Shown one piece after another: positions 50,353-59,556 of a stretch of 64,000 bases of DNA. The notes under the pieces were generated by a model. It did no database searches and was not told where the DNA came from. It worked only from the letters and a program-made list of their open reading frames with translations. A program made the position numbers and the translations under genes. The stretch is taken from NCBI RefSeq assembly GCF_011378715.1, contig NZ_WTKU01000004.1, forward strand, positions 62,001-126,000. The letters run 5' to 3'. The first letter of the stretch is position 1, and each line of letters starts with the position of its first letter. Source of the DNA: Psychromonas sp. SA13A. Lineage in GTDB: Bacteria; Pseudomonadota; Gammaproteobacteria; Enterobacterales; Psychromonadaceae.

Positions 50353-51144
50353 TCCAGAGCCTTACAAGTTATTCAATGCTTAATATACATAAGTCAGTAA
50401 TTTAACTCTTTGATCTTAATTCAACTTTAAAACAGTTAAAAGCCAAAGTATCAACTTACTCTCACATATTCTGACTAACGAGTGTAGGTTACGTAGTTTT
50501 ATTATATATAAAAAACATTAATGTTTGAATTTATCAATTATGACAGTTTTATTAATTAAAAATCAACTTATCACGTTGAAGATAAGCGTAATTTCTATTG
50601 TTATTACATAATAGCTATTTTAAGGCAAAGATCATTGACAATATGACTGCGATAATAATTAAATGAAGTTTAAATAATAACGAGGGAAATAAAAAGTCAT
50701 AAAATAAAAACAGATAACCAAGAAGTTAATAGAATAAAGATGAGTTAGTTAATAAAGAGATCATAACATCAATAAAGATTGCACTGTCGAACTATAAAGC
50801 AACGAAAAATTAATTATAAGCAGCTGTTTTAATTAATCATAAAAACAAAAAACTCAATTATGACACAAAATAATAATAACAAAGGAGCATTCCGATATTT
50901 TTGCTTTTTGAACACTTTATAAACATTTTACCATTGAACAATAATATCACTATAAAAAGCGTTTCAAACTAAAATGCTATCCACTTACGTAAATCACTAT
51001 TTTTATTAATAAGTAATAAGCTATCAAAATATACTACCGCAATTATTTATGAGGTCTTAAAATAACATTATTCATTGTTAAAACAGTCCTTAAATTCAAG
51101 TGATAACGCTCAAAAAACTCACAAAATAAATCGGTAGTATTATC
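50353..51144. other. Long AT-rich non-coding region upstream of wecB (792 bp)
   Basis: This is the longest gene-free stretch in the window. It has no ORF with a ribosome binding site and no strong hairpin with a T-run. Short ATG frames such as that at about 50859 (20 codons) lack translation signals. It probably contains the promoter and upstream control region of the wecB polysaccharide genes. I see no JUMPstart-like element. Confidence 0.5.
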
Positions 51145-51369
51145 TTAATTATATAAACAAATAAGCTTTTGAAATTTATTGTCATCATTTAACTGTAACT
51201 CAAAATATCCGCGCACACCTAGCTGAGTAAAAAAAGGGACAAAACGCATCGCAGGTAATTGCAACATTGCACCTTGTTCGCTACGTACTTTCACTACAGT
51301 ATTAGGAACTCGATATAATTTTTCAAATTCTTGGTAACTGATGCTTATTCTAAAATGGTACCGTTTCAT
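51145..51369 (-). CDS. DUF2835 family protein
   Basis: This small protein of 74 residues begins MKRYHFRISISYQEFEKLYR and contains LQLPAMRFVPFFTQLGVRGYFEL, the pattern of the DUF2835 family found in marine gammaproteobacteria. No function is known. Its ATG lies inside the 3' end of cmoM, overlapping by 20 bases in another frame, so it is probably translated by coupling to cmoM. Confidence 0.78.
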   Translation of the reverse strand: MKRYHFRISISYQEFEKLYRVPNTVVKVRSEQGAMLQLPAMRFVPFFTQLGVRGYFELQLNDDNKFQKLICLYN

Positions 51370-52138
51370 TACGACTCCTAGTAATGGTAAAGTGGGTATA
51401 ACGTCCTAATGACGCATAAGGTTCGCGTTGACAATACTTCATTTCCATTGCCAATAACTGTTCAAAATTATGTTCAGAAAAATCTGCAGATTTCATATAA
51501 TCATGTAAAACGCGAACGCCGGTTTTTTTAATGACAGACATGTTTGCTTGTTTAAGCCAATCAAGTACATCGGCTTCAAATAAAGGATTGATCGGTGATA
51601 AGCGCACTACCTTTTTTCGTGGCATGCCTAACTCAACAAAACTCAAATTGCCCGAGACTAAATTAAAGAAACGCTGCGCTTCTTTGTTATAAAACATCAA
51701 GGATACTAAGCCATCGTCATTTAGCCAGTTTAATAAACTATGTAAGGTCAATTCAGGTTCAGCTAACCACTCTAATACTGCATGATTTAGGATCAAATCA
51801 AACTGTCCCTCGACATGTTCATTTAAAGCTTGAATCGCACAATGTAATACGGTTACATTATTTTTATAGGCTTTATCCGCTAATTGTTGTTTAGCAACAG
51901 TAAGTAACTCACCAGAAATATCACACAACACCACTTGATGACCTAAAGCGGCTAGCTTTTGACTGAAATAACCAAAACCGCCACCTGCATCTAAAATGCG
52001 TAATTTTGGTTTATTTAATAGCTTTATGCACGTTAATAACTCTCGCCAAACAACCTCTTTACGGATTGCACCTTTATCGCTTCCATAAATATTATTAATA
52101 AATTTCTGTGCTATAGGGTCAAAATTATGATCAATCAC
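51350..52138 (-). CDS. cmoM: tRNA 5-carboxymethoxyuridine methyltransferase CmoM
   Basis: CmoM methylates cmo5U34 of certain tRNAs to the methyl ester mcmo5U. The 262 residues match E. coli CmoM (SmtA) along their length: NFDPIAQKFINNIYGSDKG at the start, the SAM motif RILDAGGGFGYFSQKLA, LILNHAVLEWLAEP, and the closing KTGVRVLHDYM and EPYASLGRYTHFT. The start is a GTG. In E. coli the neighbours are elyC and mukF; here elyC lies 2.3 kb away on the other strand. Confidence 0.93.
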   Translation of the reverse strand: MIDHNFDPIAQKFINNIYGSDKGAIRKEVVWRELLTCIKLLNKPKLRILDAGGGFGYFSQKLAALGHQVVLCDISGELLTVAKQQLADKAYKNNVTVLHCAIQALNEHVEGQFDLILNHAVLEWLAEPELTLHSLLNWLNDDGLVSLMFYNKEAQRFFNLVSGNLSFVELGMPRKKVVRLSPINPLFEADVLDWLKQANMSVIKKTGVRVLHDYMKSADFSEHNFEQLLAMEMKYCQREPYASLGRYTHFTITRSRNETVPF

Positions 52139-52260
52139 TAAACTATATTCTCATTTTTATTGGTTTTTTGTTAAAGGAAAGGAGATTCTTAAAGTTGCCT
52201 TTATTTAGCCAAATTAACGTAACTTATTTGAATTAACAGCATTTTCCATAAAAATTGCAC

Positions 52261-52306
52261 TTATTACTTATTACTTATTACTTATTACTTATTACTTATT
52301 ACTTAT
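52261..52306. repeat. Heptanucleotide tandem repeat (ttattac x6)
   Basis: Six perfect copies of ttattac (52261-52302) are followed by a partial copy. The array is intergenic, about 120 bp upstream of the cmoM start and downstream of the ATP-grasp gene terminator. Confidence 0.95.
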
Positions 52307-52343
52307 CATGCAAACATAAAAAGCAGGCATAAAAAAATGGCCA

Positions 52344-52381
52344 TAAAAAAATAGGCAGCTGTATTATCAATACAACTGCCT
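52344..52381 (-). terminator. Terminator of the ATP-grasp gene
   Basis: A 13-position stem with one mismatch (aggcagctgtatt / aatacaactgcct), a 3-base loop and a T-rich tract on the minus strand lie 18 bp past the stop. Confidence 0.88.
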
Positions 52382-52398
52382 CTTATCATAAATTAATG

Positions 52399-53886
52399 TT
52401 ATTTTTTAGATTTCATCTGCTCAATGAACCAAGTAATAATACGATCATACAACTTATCACCTAAAAAATCATCTTCGACTTGATGGTCGATACTAGGGTT
52501 ATCATTTACTTCAACAACGTACACATTACCTTGTTCATCTTCTTTTAAATCAACGCCATACAATCCGAGTCCAACGCCATTAGCAGCGGTTATTGCAACT
52601 TTTTTAACTTTTTCTGGTACATCTTCAAAAGGTAAAGTAACAGAGTCGCCACTAAATTGGTCGCTGTCTTTATCTTTTTCATGATTATATATCTGCCAAT
52701 GATTTTCACTCATAAAGTACTTACAAGCAAACAAACCTTGGCCACCTAATACACCAACTCGCCAATCGTATTTTGTATATAGGAATTTTTGTACCAGGAT
52801 CAAGTCACTTTTTTTCAGCATCTGTTCCAGCACAACTTTCAATTCATCAACATCATCGACTTTTTTTACGCCGATACTAAAAGATCCATCAGGGATCTTC
52901 ACCACCAGCGGAAAACCAAATTCTTTAATGAGTGCATTTAATACTGATGCTTTAGCACTTGAGACAAATCGTCCTGGAATACCTGGCAGTTTTAAACGGT
53001 CTAATAAATTAGACATAAAAATTTTATTTGTACATTTTAAAATAGAGTTGGGATCATCCAGTACAACAATCCCTTCCGAGGCAGCCACTTTTGAAAACTT
53101 ATAAGTATGGTTACTAATCGAAGTTGTTTCTCGGATAAATAATCCATCAAATTGATTTATTTTAGAAAAGTCCTTTTTGGTAATTAACTCTGAATAGACA
53201 GCGTGTCTTTCACAGGATTCCATAAACTTTTTAATAGCTATTTCGTCACTAGGTGGCAGTTTTTCTTCAGGATTAACTAAAATAGCCAGGTCATAAAGGT
53301 ACGCTTTTTGTTTTTTTGGTGTACGCCATATTCTATTGCTGTACTTTTCTAAAGCACTAGCAAAAAAGTCTTGCTCAAGGTCAGAGAGTTCTTTGATATT
53401 AACTGGCACAACAGAATCAATCTGCCAGATAGTACTTTGTATTAATGTCACCTCTAAAATCGGACATGGATAATACTCAAAAATTTCACGAGCTAGCTTA
53501 TCGAAGCCTTTTATTTGTGACTTACTGAAATAAACTTTAAAGCTTAATTTCTTAATGCCACCATCTACCTTAAGAAATTTACTACTTATATTGGTAGTAA
53601 TCTGTTGTAACGCATCGAGATCATTAATGTATAAACTCTTTTTACTGAGATCATTAATTGTTTTTAAATTGGGTAATACCTTATGGTTTCTCGCTTCCGC
53701 TAAAAGGCTACAATAGTACCCATGAGACAAATACTTATACTTTCTTGATAAGTTTAAAACCCTAAGATTTTTAGCATTTTGGTATTGTTGATCAAATAAG
53801 TAACTATCAGTTGTCACCACTTGTTCAGTAGGGAAAAACGGTTGCCAATCTTCTATTTTATCAACGACTACAATAAAGTTATCCAC
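52399..53886 (-). CDS. RimK-like ATP-grasp ligase with N-terminal extension
   Basis: The protein has 495 residues. The last 300 form an ATP-grasp domain resembling RimK (carboxylate-amine/glutamate ligases): FPLVVKIPDGSFSIGVKKV (ATP lysine), VQKFLYTKYDWRVGVLG, GLYGVDLKEDEQGNVYVVEVNDNPSIDHQ (metal-binding Glu and Asn). The first 190 residues are a separate domain of the type seen fused to RimK-like ligases in many bacteria. The substrate is unknown; such enzymes add amino acids to peptides, proteins or small molecules. It starts at a GTG with GAGGA upstream and is divergent, across 65 bp, from a GNAT acetyltransferase gene, a pairing reported for amidoligase clusters. Confidence 0.85.
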   Translation of the reverse strand: MDNFIVVVDKIEDWQPFFPTEQVVTTDSYLFDQQYQNAKNLRVLNLSRKYKYLSHGYYCSLLAEARNHKVLPNLKTINDLSKKSLYINDLDALQQITTNISSKFLKVDGGIKKLSFKVYFSKSQIKGFDKLAREIFEYYPCPILEVTLIQSTIWQIDSVVPVNIKELSDLEQDFFASALEKYSNRIWRTPKKQKAYLYDLAILVNPEEKLPPSDEIAIKKFMESCERHAVYSELITKKDFSKINQFDGLFIRETTSISNHTYKFSKVAASEGIVVLDDPNSILKCTNKIFMSNLLDRLKLPGIPGRFVSSAKASVLNALIKEFGFPLVVKIPDGSFSIGVKKVDDVDELKVVLEQMLKKSDLILVQKFLYTKYDWRVGVLGGQGLFACKYFMSENHWQIYNHEKDKDSDQFSGDSVTLPFEDVPEKVKKVAITAANGVGLGLYGVDLKEDEQGNVYVVEVNDNPSIDHQVEDDFLGDKLYDRIITWFIEQMKSKK

Positions 53887-53951
53887 AAAAGTTCCTCTTC
53901 TATATAATTGAGCCGATTCTGAACCTAAAGGATTAATAAGGAAAGTTAAAT

Positions 53952-54392
53952 ATGCAGTATCGTAAGGCCAAAATAGAAGATATTAAACGCTTACTAGACA
54001 TCGAAAATTTAAATTTTAATTATGATCAGATCAGCCGTAGAAATTTTCATTATTTTATACAACAGGGACACTGTGACCTTATTATGCAGCTAAAAAATAA
54101 TATAATAAGCGCATACGGATTATTGCTTTATCGTAAAGGAAGCCTCAAGGCTCGTTTATATTCACTAGCAGTTCACCCTGACTTTCACGGCCAAGGCTGT
54201 GGTGAAAAACTGATGCGCCAGCTAGAGCAAGTTGCACTGCAGCACCAGCGCCATTTGATTAGCTTAGAAGTGAAGGTAAGTAATAGTAATGCGATTAGGT
54301 TATATCAGAAAATAGGTTATGTGCAGTTTACTATCAAACTAGCTTATTACGCTGATGGTCAAGATGCATTGTGTTTTGAAAAGAAATTATAA
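53952..54392 (+). CDS. GNAT-family N-acetyltransferase (RimI-like)
   Basis: The protein is 146 residues with the GNAT acetyl-CoA motif in LAVHPDFHGQGCGEKLMRQLE (the Gln/Gly-x-Gly loop) and the C-terminal LEVKVSNSNAIRLYQKIGY typical of RimI-type enzymes. The substrate is unknown. AAGGA precedes the ATG. It diverges from the ATP-grasp gene and is followed 19 bp later by elyC, so it may be cotranscribed with the latter. Confidence 0.88.
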   Translation: MQYRKAKIEDIKRLLDIENLNFNYDQISRRNFHYFIQQGHCDLIMQLKNNIISAYGLLLYRKGSLKARLYSLAVHPDFHGQGCGEKLMRQLEQVALQHQRHLISLEVKVSNSNAIRLYQKIGYVQFTIKLAYYADGQDALCFEKKL

Positions 54393-54411
54393 GATTCAAT
54401 AAAGGTCAAAC

Positions 54412-55182
54412 ATGTTATTTATATTAAAAAAATGGATAGGGGGATTATTAATGCCACTACCCTTCTCTTTATCACTATTATTAGTCAGTTTATTATTACT
54501 TTTTTTTAGTCGACGTCAGCTATTAGCTAAAGTCCTCGCGTTATTTAGTTTTATCATTCTCTTTGTGTTCAGCTTATTGCCAAGTGCTTATCACTTAGCA
54601 AAACCTTTAGAGCGCCAATATCCTCCGCTGCTGGTTGCAGAGCAATCTTTGGATTATATTTTAGTACTCGGTTCATCGGGTATAAATGATAAAAACTTAC
54701 CGATCACAGGACAACTTTCCGCAACGGCATTAAGTCGTTTTAGTGAAGCATTACGACTTTACTATGCGAACCCAAATGCCATTATTGTCGTTTCGGGCTC
54801 TGGCTTTGGAGATACACAGAGTCATGCACAATTGTTACAAACACTGGCTTTAACATTTGCAATACCTGAACAAAGAATCATACGATTAGATAGCAGTAAG
54901 GACACACATCAAGAAGCGCAACAAATGTCTACGCTGATACAAGGTAAAAAAGCAGCGCTAGTAACCTCTGCAACACATATGCCCAGAGCCATGGCTTTAT
55001 TCAGCCATTATAATCAATATCCAATAGCCGCACCGGCGATGTATCTTGCTAAAGAAAACTCACATAGTCTACCCGCTTATAATTATATTCCATCGGCTTA
55101 TCAGTTATACAAATCACAAGTAGCTTTACATGAGTATCTCGGTCTTTTACAACAATGGTCTATTAGGAAAATAGCTGATTAA
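54412..55182 (+). CDS. elyC: Envelope biogenesis factor ElyC (DUF218)
   Basis: ElyC is an inner-membrane protein needed for peptidoglycan synthesis at low temperature in E. coli, probably through undecaprenyl-phosphate metabolism. The 256 residues have two N-terminal membrane segments (about 18-33 and 38-56) and a DUF218 domain with DYILVLGSSG, ANPNAIIVVSGSG, DTHQEAQQM and LVTSATHMPRAMALF. It matches E. coli YcbC in length and motifs, and the cmoM gene nearby preserves part of the E. coli elyC-cmoM neighbourhood. Confidence 0.92.
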   Translation: MLFILKKWIGGLLMPLPFSLSLLLVSLLLLFFSRRQLLAKVLALFSFIILFVFSLLPSAYHLAKPLERQYPPLLVAEQSLDYILVLGSSGINDKNLPITGQLSATALSRFSEALRLYYANPNAIIVVSGSGFGDTQSHAQLLQTLALTFAIPEQRIIRLDSSKDTHQEAQQMSTLIQGKKAALVTSATHMPRAMALFSHYNQYPIAAPAMYLAKENSHSLPAYNYIPSAYQLYKSQVALHEYLGLLQQWSIRKIAD

Positions 55183-55292
55183 AATAGCTAACACTACAAA
55201 AGTAGAGCATAAATAAATAAGACATAGTAACTAATGAATGAAAGTTAAAAGTTTAAGACTATGGTTAGAAGGCATATTTGTAAGGTATGGTT

Positions 55293-55318
55293 ATGAGGTA
55301 TAGCTATGAGGTATAGCT
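55293..55318. repeat. 13-bp direct tandem duplication after elyC
   Basis: Two identical units of atgaggtatagct (55293-55305 and 55306-55318) follow a related partial unit. They lie in the 299-bp region between elyC and the DUF1737 gene, which holds no other gene. Confidence 0.8.
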
Positions 55319-55327
55319 ATATACAAA

Positions 55328-55353
55328 AGAGCCTGCAGGAGCAGGCTTTATTT
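55328..55353 (+). terminator. Terminator-like hairpin after elyC
   Basis: A 7-bp GC-rich stem (agcctgc / gcaggct) with an agga loop is preceded by A and followed by ttattt. The T-tract is imperfect. Confidence 0.65.
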
Positions 55354-55481
55354 GAATATGATGCAGGTATTGAGCTGCTATTTAGACTGGTAATATATAT
55401 CAGCAACATAAGTAGCAATATAGACAATAAGATAAGCAAACATATTTATCGACTCAATAAAGCAGTAAGTAATTAACTCAC

Positions 55482-55664
55482 TTACACCAGTTGTGATGGT
55501 CTTTTAATTACAGCCTGGCCCACTACAACATGCTCACCGTTAAAGGTCATGGTTGGTGAACCGTATAACTCATAACCTTCACTTAATACTTTAGTGATCC
55601 GAGTGCAAAACTCAGCATCATCTTTACCCGTGATCAGTTTATAACTATCAATTGAATTTGGCAT
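55482..55664 (-). CDS. DUF1737 family protein
   Basis: A 60-residue protein: SYKLITGKDDAEFCTRITK, LSEGYELYGSPTMTFNGEH and VVGQAVIKR give the complete DUF1737 domain, a short family of unknown function. AAGGA precedes the ATG. The gene stands alone between elyC and thiI. Confidence 0.87.
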   Translation of the reverse strand: MPNSIDSYKLITGKDDAEFCTRITKVLSEGYELYGSPTMTFNGEHVVVGQAVIKRPSQLV

Positions 55665-55886
55665 ATTAATATCCTTTAATCGCGCTTATGAAGTGATTTC
55701 AGCATACGATGAATCAGTGTAAAGGCCTATTATTTATGGACAAAATTGTGAATAAACAGTGTGGATGGCTAAAAATACGGCACTTAATCGACCGTATTTA
55801 ATACATTCACCATCTAATCAAATTATTTCAAAACAAAGAATAATACAGCGCAGTTTAGATAACGTTTTATATGACATTGTAAAAAG

Positions 55887-57341
55887 TTAAGGACGATACA
55901 CTTTCACATTATTGAAACCAGCTTCTTTCAAATACAAAGCCTGTAATTGACTCATCACACCACGGTCACAATACAGTAAATAGGTTTTATCTTGAGCAAG
56001 TGTTTCAAATTGGCTACCTAGTTTAAAGAAAGGAAGATGTTGTACTTCAACCCCATCTAACTGTAATGGTTTATCTTCTTGTTCATCGGCAGATCTAATA
56101 TCTAACACAATATCATTAGTAGAGAAACCTGATACCGATTCGACTTCAGTAACTTGTTCTTTTGCTGCCGTTGCAATGTCTTTAATATCGAGAGTCTGTG
56201 CTTCAGCGACAACTTTATCAATTAATGACATATCAAAGTTAGCTTCTTCATTCTCAATCTTACTCATCACCGCTTTAACTGTAGGGCGCTGAGAGATAAC
56301 ACCACAGTACTCAGGAATCGTTTCAGAAATTTCTGCAGTACCAATTTCACGTGCACAATCAATGATCTCTTGTTTATCGGTTGCAACTAGTGGACGTAAG
56401 ATCAGCATATCGGTCACTTGGTCAATCACTGATAAATTACGTAGTGTTTGACTAGAAACCTGACCTAATGCTTCACCTGTTACCAATCCTTCAATTGCTA
56501 AATTATCAGCCACTTTACGTGCAGCACGCATCATCATACGTTTCAGTACAACACCCATTTGGCCGTTATCCACTTTTTCTAGGATTTCAGCAACAACAGG
56601 CTCAAAAGGTACAGAAACAAATTTCACACGATGAGAAGCACCAAAACGCTCCCACAAATGATAAGCGACTTGCTTCACACCAATTTCATGAGCTGCACCG
56701 CCTAAATTAAAGAAACAGTAATGTACACGAGAGCCACGTTTCAATAATTTGTAACTAGATACGCCAGAATCAAATCCACCGGAAATAAGCGACAACACTG
56801 ATTCTTGCGTTCCTAGTGGGAAACCACCTAAACCTTGATGGCGTTGGTCAACCATAAATAATTTATCTTGATTGATTTCGATATTAACCGTCACATCTGG
56901 ATTTTTTAATTTAACAGCAAGTGCTTCAGTATGTTGATTTAAACCACCACCGACATAACGTTCAACTTCATTTGATCCAAAGTCATGGGTACCAATACGT
57001 TTTGCACGAACACAGAAGGTTTTACCCGCAAGACTATCGCCAAAACACGCTTTTGTTTGCTCGTATATGTCATGAATATCAGTATAAGTAGATTCAGTCA
57101 CTTCCAAGAAAAACGCAATACCTGGCGTACTTTTTAAGTAGTGAATGACCTTTGCTTTATTATCAGGATCGTCATTTTCACTACGAACGATAATTTTATC
57201 CCATTCGAGTATCACTTTAATATCTTCATCATGACGAGTCAGTACGTTACGGATATTGCCCTGTAACATTTTGCTGAAGCGCTTACGCACAGGTTTACTT
57301 TTCATCATAATTTCAGGAAAAAGCTTAACGATAAATTTCAT
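55887..57341 (-). CDS. thiI: tRNA 4-thiouridine synthase / thiamine sulfurtransferase ThiI
   Basis: ThiI makes 4-thiouridine at tRNA position 8 and supplies sulfur for the thiazole of thiamine. The 484 residues from the ATG at 57341 start [19 protein letters not shown], as in the family. A ferredoxin-like plus THUMP region comes first, then the PP-loop [14 protein letters not shown] (about 185-198), Cys346 in EYCGVIS and a C-terminal rhodanese domain with the sulfur-carrying Cys458 in YCDRG; the two cysteines match the E. coli disulfide pair. The frame stays open 40 codons upstream but without family similarity. Confidence 0.96.
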   Translation of the reverse strand: MKFIVKLFPEIMMKSKPVRKRFSKMLQGNIRNVLTRHDEDIKVILEWDKIIVRSENDDPDNKAKVIHYLKSTPGIAFFLEVTESTYTDIHDIYEQTKACFGDSLAGKTFCVRAKRIGTHDFGSNEVERYVGGGLNQHTEALAVKLKNPDVTVNIEINQDKLFMVDQRHQGLGGFPLGTQESVLSLISGGFDSGVSSYKLLKRGSRVHYCFFNLGGAAHEIGVKQVAYHLWERFGASHRVKFVSVPFEPVVAEILEKVDNGQMGVVLKRMMMRAARKVADNLAIEGLVTGEALGQVSSQTLRNLSVIDQVTDMLILRPLVATDKQEIIDCAREIGTAEISETIPEYCGVISQRPTVKAVMSKIENEEANFDMSLIDKVVAEAQTLDIKDIATAAKEQVTEVESVSGFSTNDIVLDIRSADEQEDKPLQLDGVEVQHLPFFKLGSQFETLAQDKTYLLYCDRGVMSQLQALYLKEAGFNNVKVYRP

Positions 57342-57642
57342 GGGTACCACTCTTGGATTCAGGACAGTGTTAATTTTAAAGAAGTGCGGATTATACGCTG
57401 TCCATCTTAGTGTGCAATGTTTATACCTATGTAATACCCATTCCACTAAATAGCGGCACAATCTTGTTGCTTAAGTTGCTTCTTTTATATTGAAAGGCTG
57501 CAAAAGGAATCAACTATTTAATGCTATTTCGGCCTTTAATTAATGGATCCCTTACCCAATATTTAATTACAGACTTATTAGAGTAGCTATTACTTCAAAA
57601 ATGTTATCAGTGGTGCCTGCAAGTATATTGGGTTAGCCCGCA
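57342..57642. other. Intergenic region thiI-yaeQ (301 bp)
   Basis: No gene, strong hairpin or riboswitch-like pattern is apparent. It must contain the thiI promoter and the 3' end of the yaeQ message. Confidence 0.45.
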
Positions 57643-58179
57643 CTACTCACCTTTTAAGGTGGTTAAGTTTACTTCACAACTGCCTTTGTCAGCGGCAATA
57701 TAAAATACATTGTCGGTAAGGGTAATACTAAAGTCCATAGTACGTTCAACCAGAGAAGCAAAGCTTTGAATTTGTTCAAAGTCAAATTGATAGACTTGCG
57801 CATTGATCTTGCTGAAATCTTTCAGCGATTGCTTCCACCACACATTAGATTTAGTGTTAAAAGTATAAATCTTTACGCTTTTAGCCTGACGACAGGCTTT
57901 TTTAATACGTTCAAAACCTGGTTCACCCACATCGACCCATAACAAAAATTCATCACTATAATTTTTAGCCCAAATATCTGGGTCATCGGCCTCACTTAAG
58001 CCTTTAGTAAAACTTAAAAACTCTTGGTTATTAAGCACAAATGCAAGAATACGTGTCACCATGCGTTCCGTTGTTTCCGATGGGTGTTGTGCAATAGTTA
58101 ACGGAATAGTTTCATAAACATCTTGATCTAAATTAGACACATTAATGTTCATTTTAAAAATAGTTGGCTTTAATGCCAT
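57643..58179 (-). CDS. yaeQ: YaeQ family protein
   Basis: The protein (178 residues from the ATG at 58179, GGAGAAAG upstream) matches YaeQ: MALKPTIFKMNINVSNLDQD at the start, HPSETTERMVTRILAF, GLSEADDPDIWAKNYS and WVDVGEPGFERIKKACRQA. YaeQ has a PD-(D/E)XK nuclease-like fold; its biological role is unsettled. Translation could also begin 8 codons earlier, but the leuB terminator stem lies there. Confidence 0.93.
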   Translation of the reverse strand: MALKPTIFKMNINVSNLDQDVYETIPLTIAQHPSETTERMVTRILAFVLNNQEFLSFTKGLSEADDPDIWAKNYSDEFLLWVDVGEPGFERIKKACRQAKSVKIYTFNTKSNVWWKQSLKDFSKINAQVYQFDFEQIQSFASLVERTMDFSITLTDNVFYIAADKGSCEVNLTTLKGE

Positions 58180-58189
58180 GGTCTTTCTC

Positions 58190-58222
58190 CAAAAAAAAAC
58201 CACGTTATAAAACGTGGTTTAA
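58190..58222 (-). terminator. leuB terminator
   Basis: A perfect 10-bp stem (aaaccacgtt / aacgtggttt) with a 4-base loop is followed by nine T on the minus strand, just before yaeQ. Confidence 0.93.
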
Positions 58223-58248
58223 AATTATTTAATCACTTGTGAAAATTA

Positions 58249-59352
58249 TTATACAGGCATTTTCGCCAATTCTTCACATACCATATCACCAAACTCAGCA
58301 GTACTAACTAAGTTTGCTTCACCTGGCTTAGATAGATCTGAAGTTGAGTAACCATTTTCAAATACGCTTTGCATCGCATTCCAAAGGTTTTTAGCTTCTT
58401 TTTCCATACCAAAGCTCATCTCTAACATTAATGCCACAGAACCGATCATTGAGTATGGATTTGCAATACCTTTACCAGCGATATCTGGCGCAGAACCATG
58501 TGATGGTTCGTAGTAAGATTTTTCAGGACCTTTACAAGCAGAAGGCATTAGGCCTAAAGAACCTAAGATACCACCACCTTGGTCACTTAAAATATCACCA
58601 AACATATTTTCCATTACCATTACGTCAAACATAGTTGGTTTTAGACATAAGTATGTCGCTGCAGCATCAACTAAAATGTTGATCACTTCCACTTCAGGGA
58701 AATTTTTGCTTTCTTCTTCTACGATTTCATTCCATAAAACACTTGATTTTAGAACGTTTGATTTATGGATATTGTGCATCACTTTTTTACGTTTCATTGA
58801 AACTTCAAAACCAACACGAACGATTTGACGGATTTGATCTTCATCGTATTCTAATACTTCACGCACATAACGACGGCCTTGTGCATCAATACCTGTTTCT
58901 TTTTCGCCAAAGTACAAACCACCTACTAGCTCACGAATTAACATGATGTCGATGCCTTCACCAACAACAGAGGCTTTAAGCGGAGAGAAGTGAGCCAGCC
59001 CTTTTGGTAAATAAACAGGACGGAAGTTAGCATAGGTATTGTAACGACGACGTAATGGTAATAAAGCACCACGTTCAGGTTGTTCGTCTACAGGAATCTT
59101 TTTAGAGTCTTCGTGATTTAAACCGATGGTTCCTTTTAGAATTGCATCAGCTTTGTCACAAGCTGCTTTAGTTTCTTCAGGGAATGCTTTACCAGTAGCA
59201 AAATAAGCAGCGGCACCAAATAATACGTCGTTTAATTCAAAGTTAACATCTGCATTACGCTGTTCAACTAACTTCAAAACTTTTACTGCTTCTTTCATTA
59301 CTTCAGGACCGATACCGTCACCTGCTAGTAAAGCAATGTTATATGTTGTCAT
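58249..59352 (-). CDS. leuB: 3-isopropylmalate dehydrogenase-like protein (LeuB family)
   Basis: This is an NAD(P)-dependent decarboxylating dehydrogenase of the isocitrate/isopropylmalate family, 367 residues. Conserved features are LLAGDGIGPEV, QPERGALLPLR, IRELVGGLYFG (catalytic Tyr), a catalytic Lys in HKSNVLKSS, the metal-binding Asp in NMFGDILSDQG and the coenzyme loop HGSAPDIAGKGIANP. Some positions differ from ordinary LeuB: HKSNV for DKANV, and VDAAA where DNA is usual. It stands alone with no leuA, leuC or leuD nearby. Isopropylmalate is the likely substrate, but a related beta-hydroxy acid is possible. AGGGA precedes the ATG. Confidence 0.8.
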   Translation of the reverse strand: MTTYNIALLAGDGIGPEVMKEAVKVLKLVEQRNADVNFELNDVLFGAAAYFATGKAFPEETKAACDKADAILKGTIGLNHEDSKKIPVDEQPERGALLPLRRRYNTYANFRPVYLPKGLAHFSPLKASVVGEGIDIMLIRELVGGLYFGEKETGIDAQGRRYVREVLEYDEDQIRQIVRVGFEVSMKRKKVMHNIHKSNVLKSSVLWNEIVEEESKNFPEVEVINILVDAAATYLCLKPTMFDVMVMENMFGDILSDQGGGILGSLGLMPSACKGPEKSYYEPSHGSAPDIAGKGIANPYSMIGSVALMLEMSFGMEKEAKNLWNAMQSVFENGYSTSDLSKPGEANLVSTAEFGDMVCEELAKMPV

Positions 59353-59556
59353 TTTTTTTCCCTAAATGAATTATCGAATTGTATTTATACTCGTCAGTCT
59401 TTAACTTTTATGCCTAGAATCTTTTCAACTCTCAGCTTGCTGGTTTTTAGATATTGAATAATAACGGGTAAGCATGCTGGCATAATAAAGTAAAAGCACA
59501 CTAAGTTTCAATTTTTGAAACACTTTTTTCGCATATTTAAGCAAAATAAGTGAATA

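Noticed and set aside
50859-50921. 20-codon ORF in the long region upstream of wecB
   Set aside because: There is no ribosome binding site before the ATG and no distinctive sequence.
52261-52306. Possible CRISPR array
   Set aside because: The units are 7 bp and directly contiguous, with no spacers and no cas genes; it is a simple tandem repeat.
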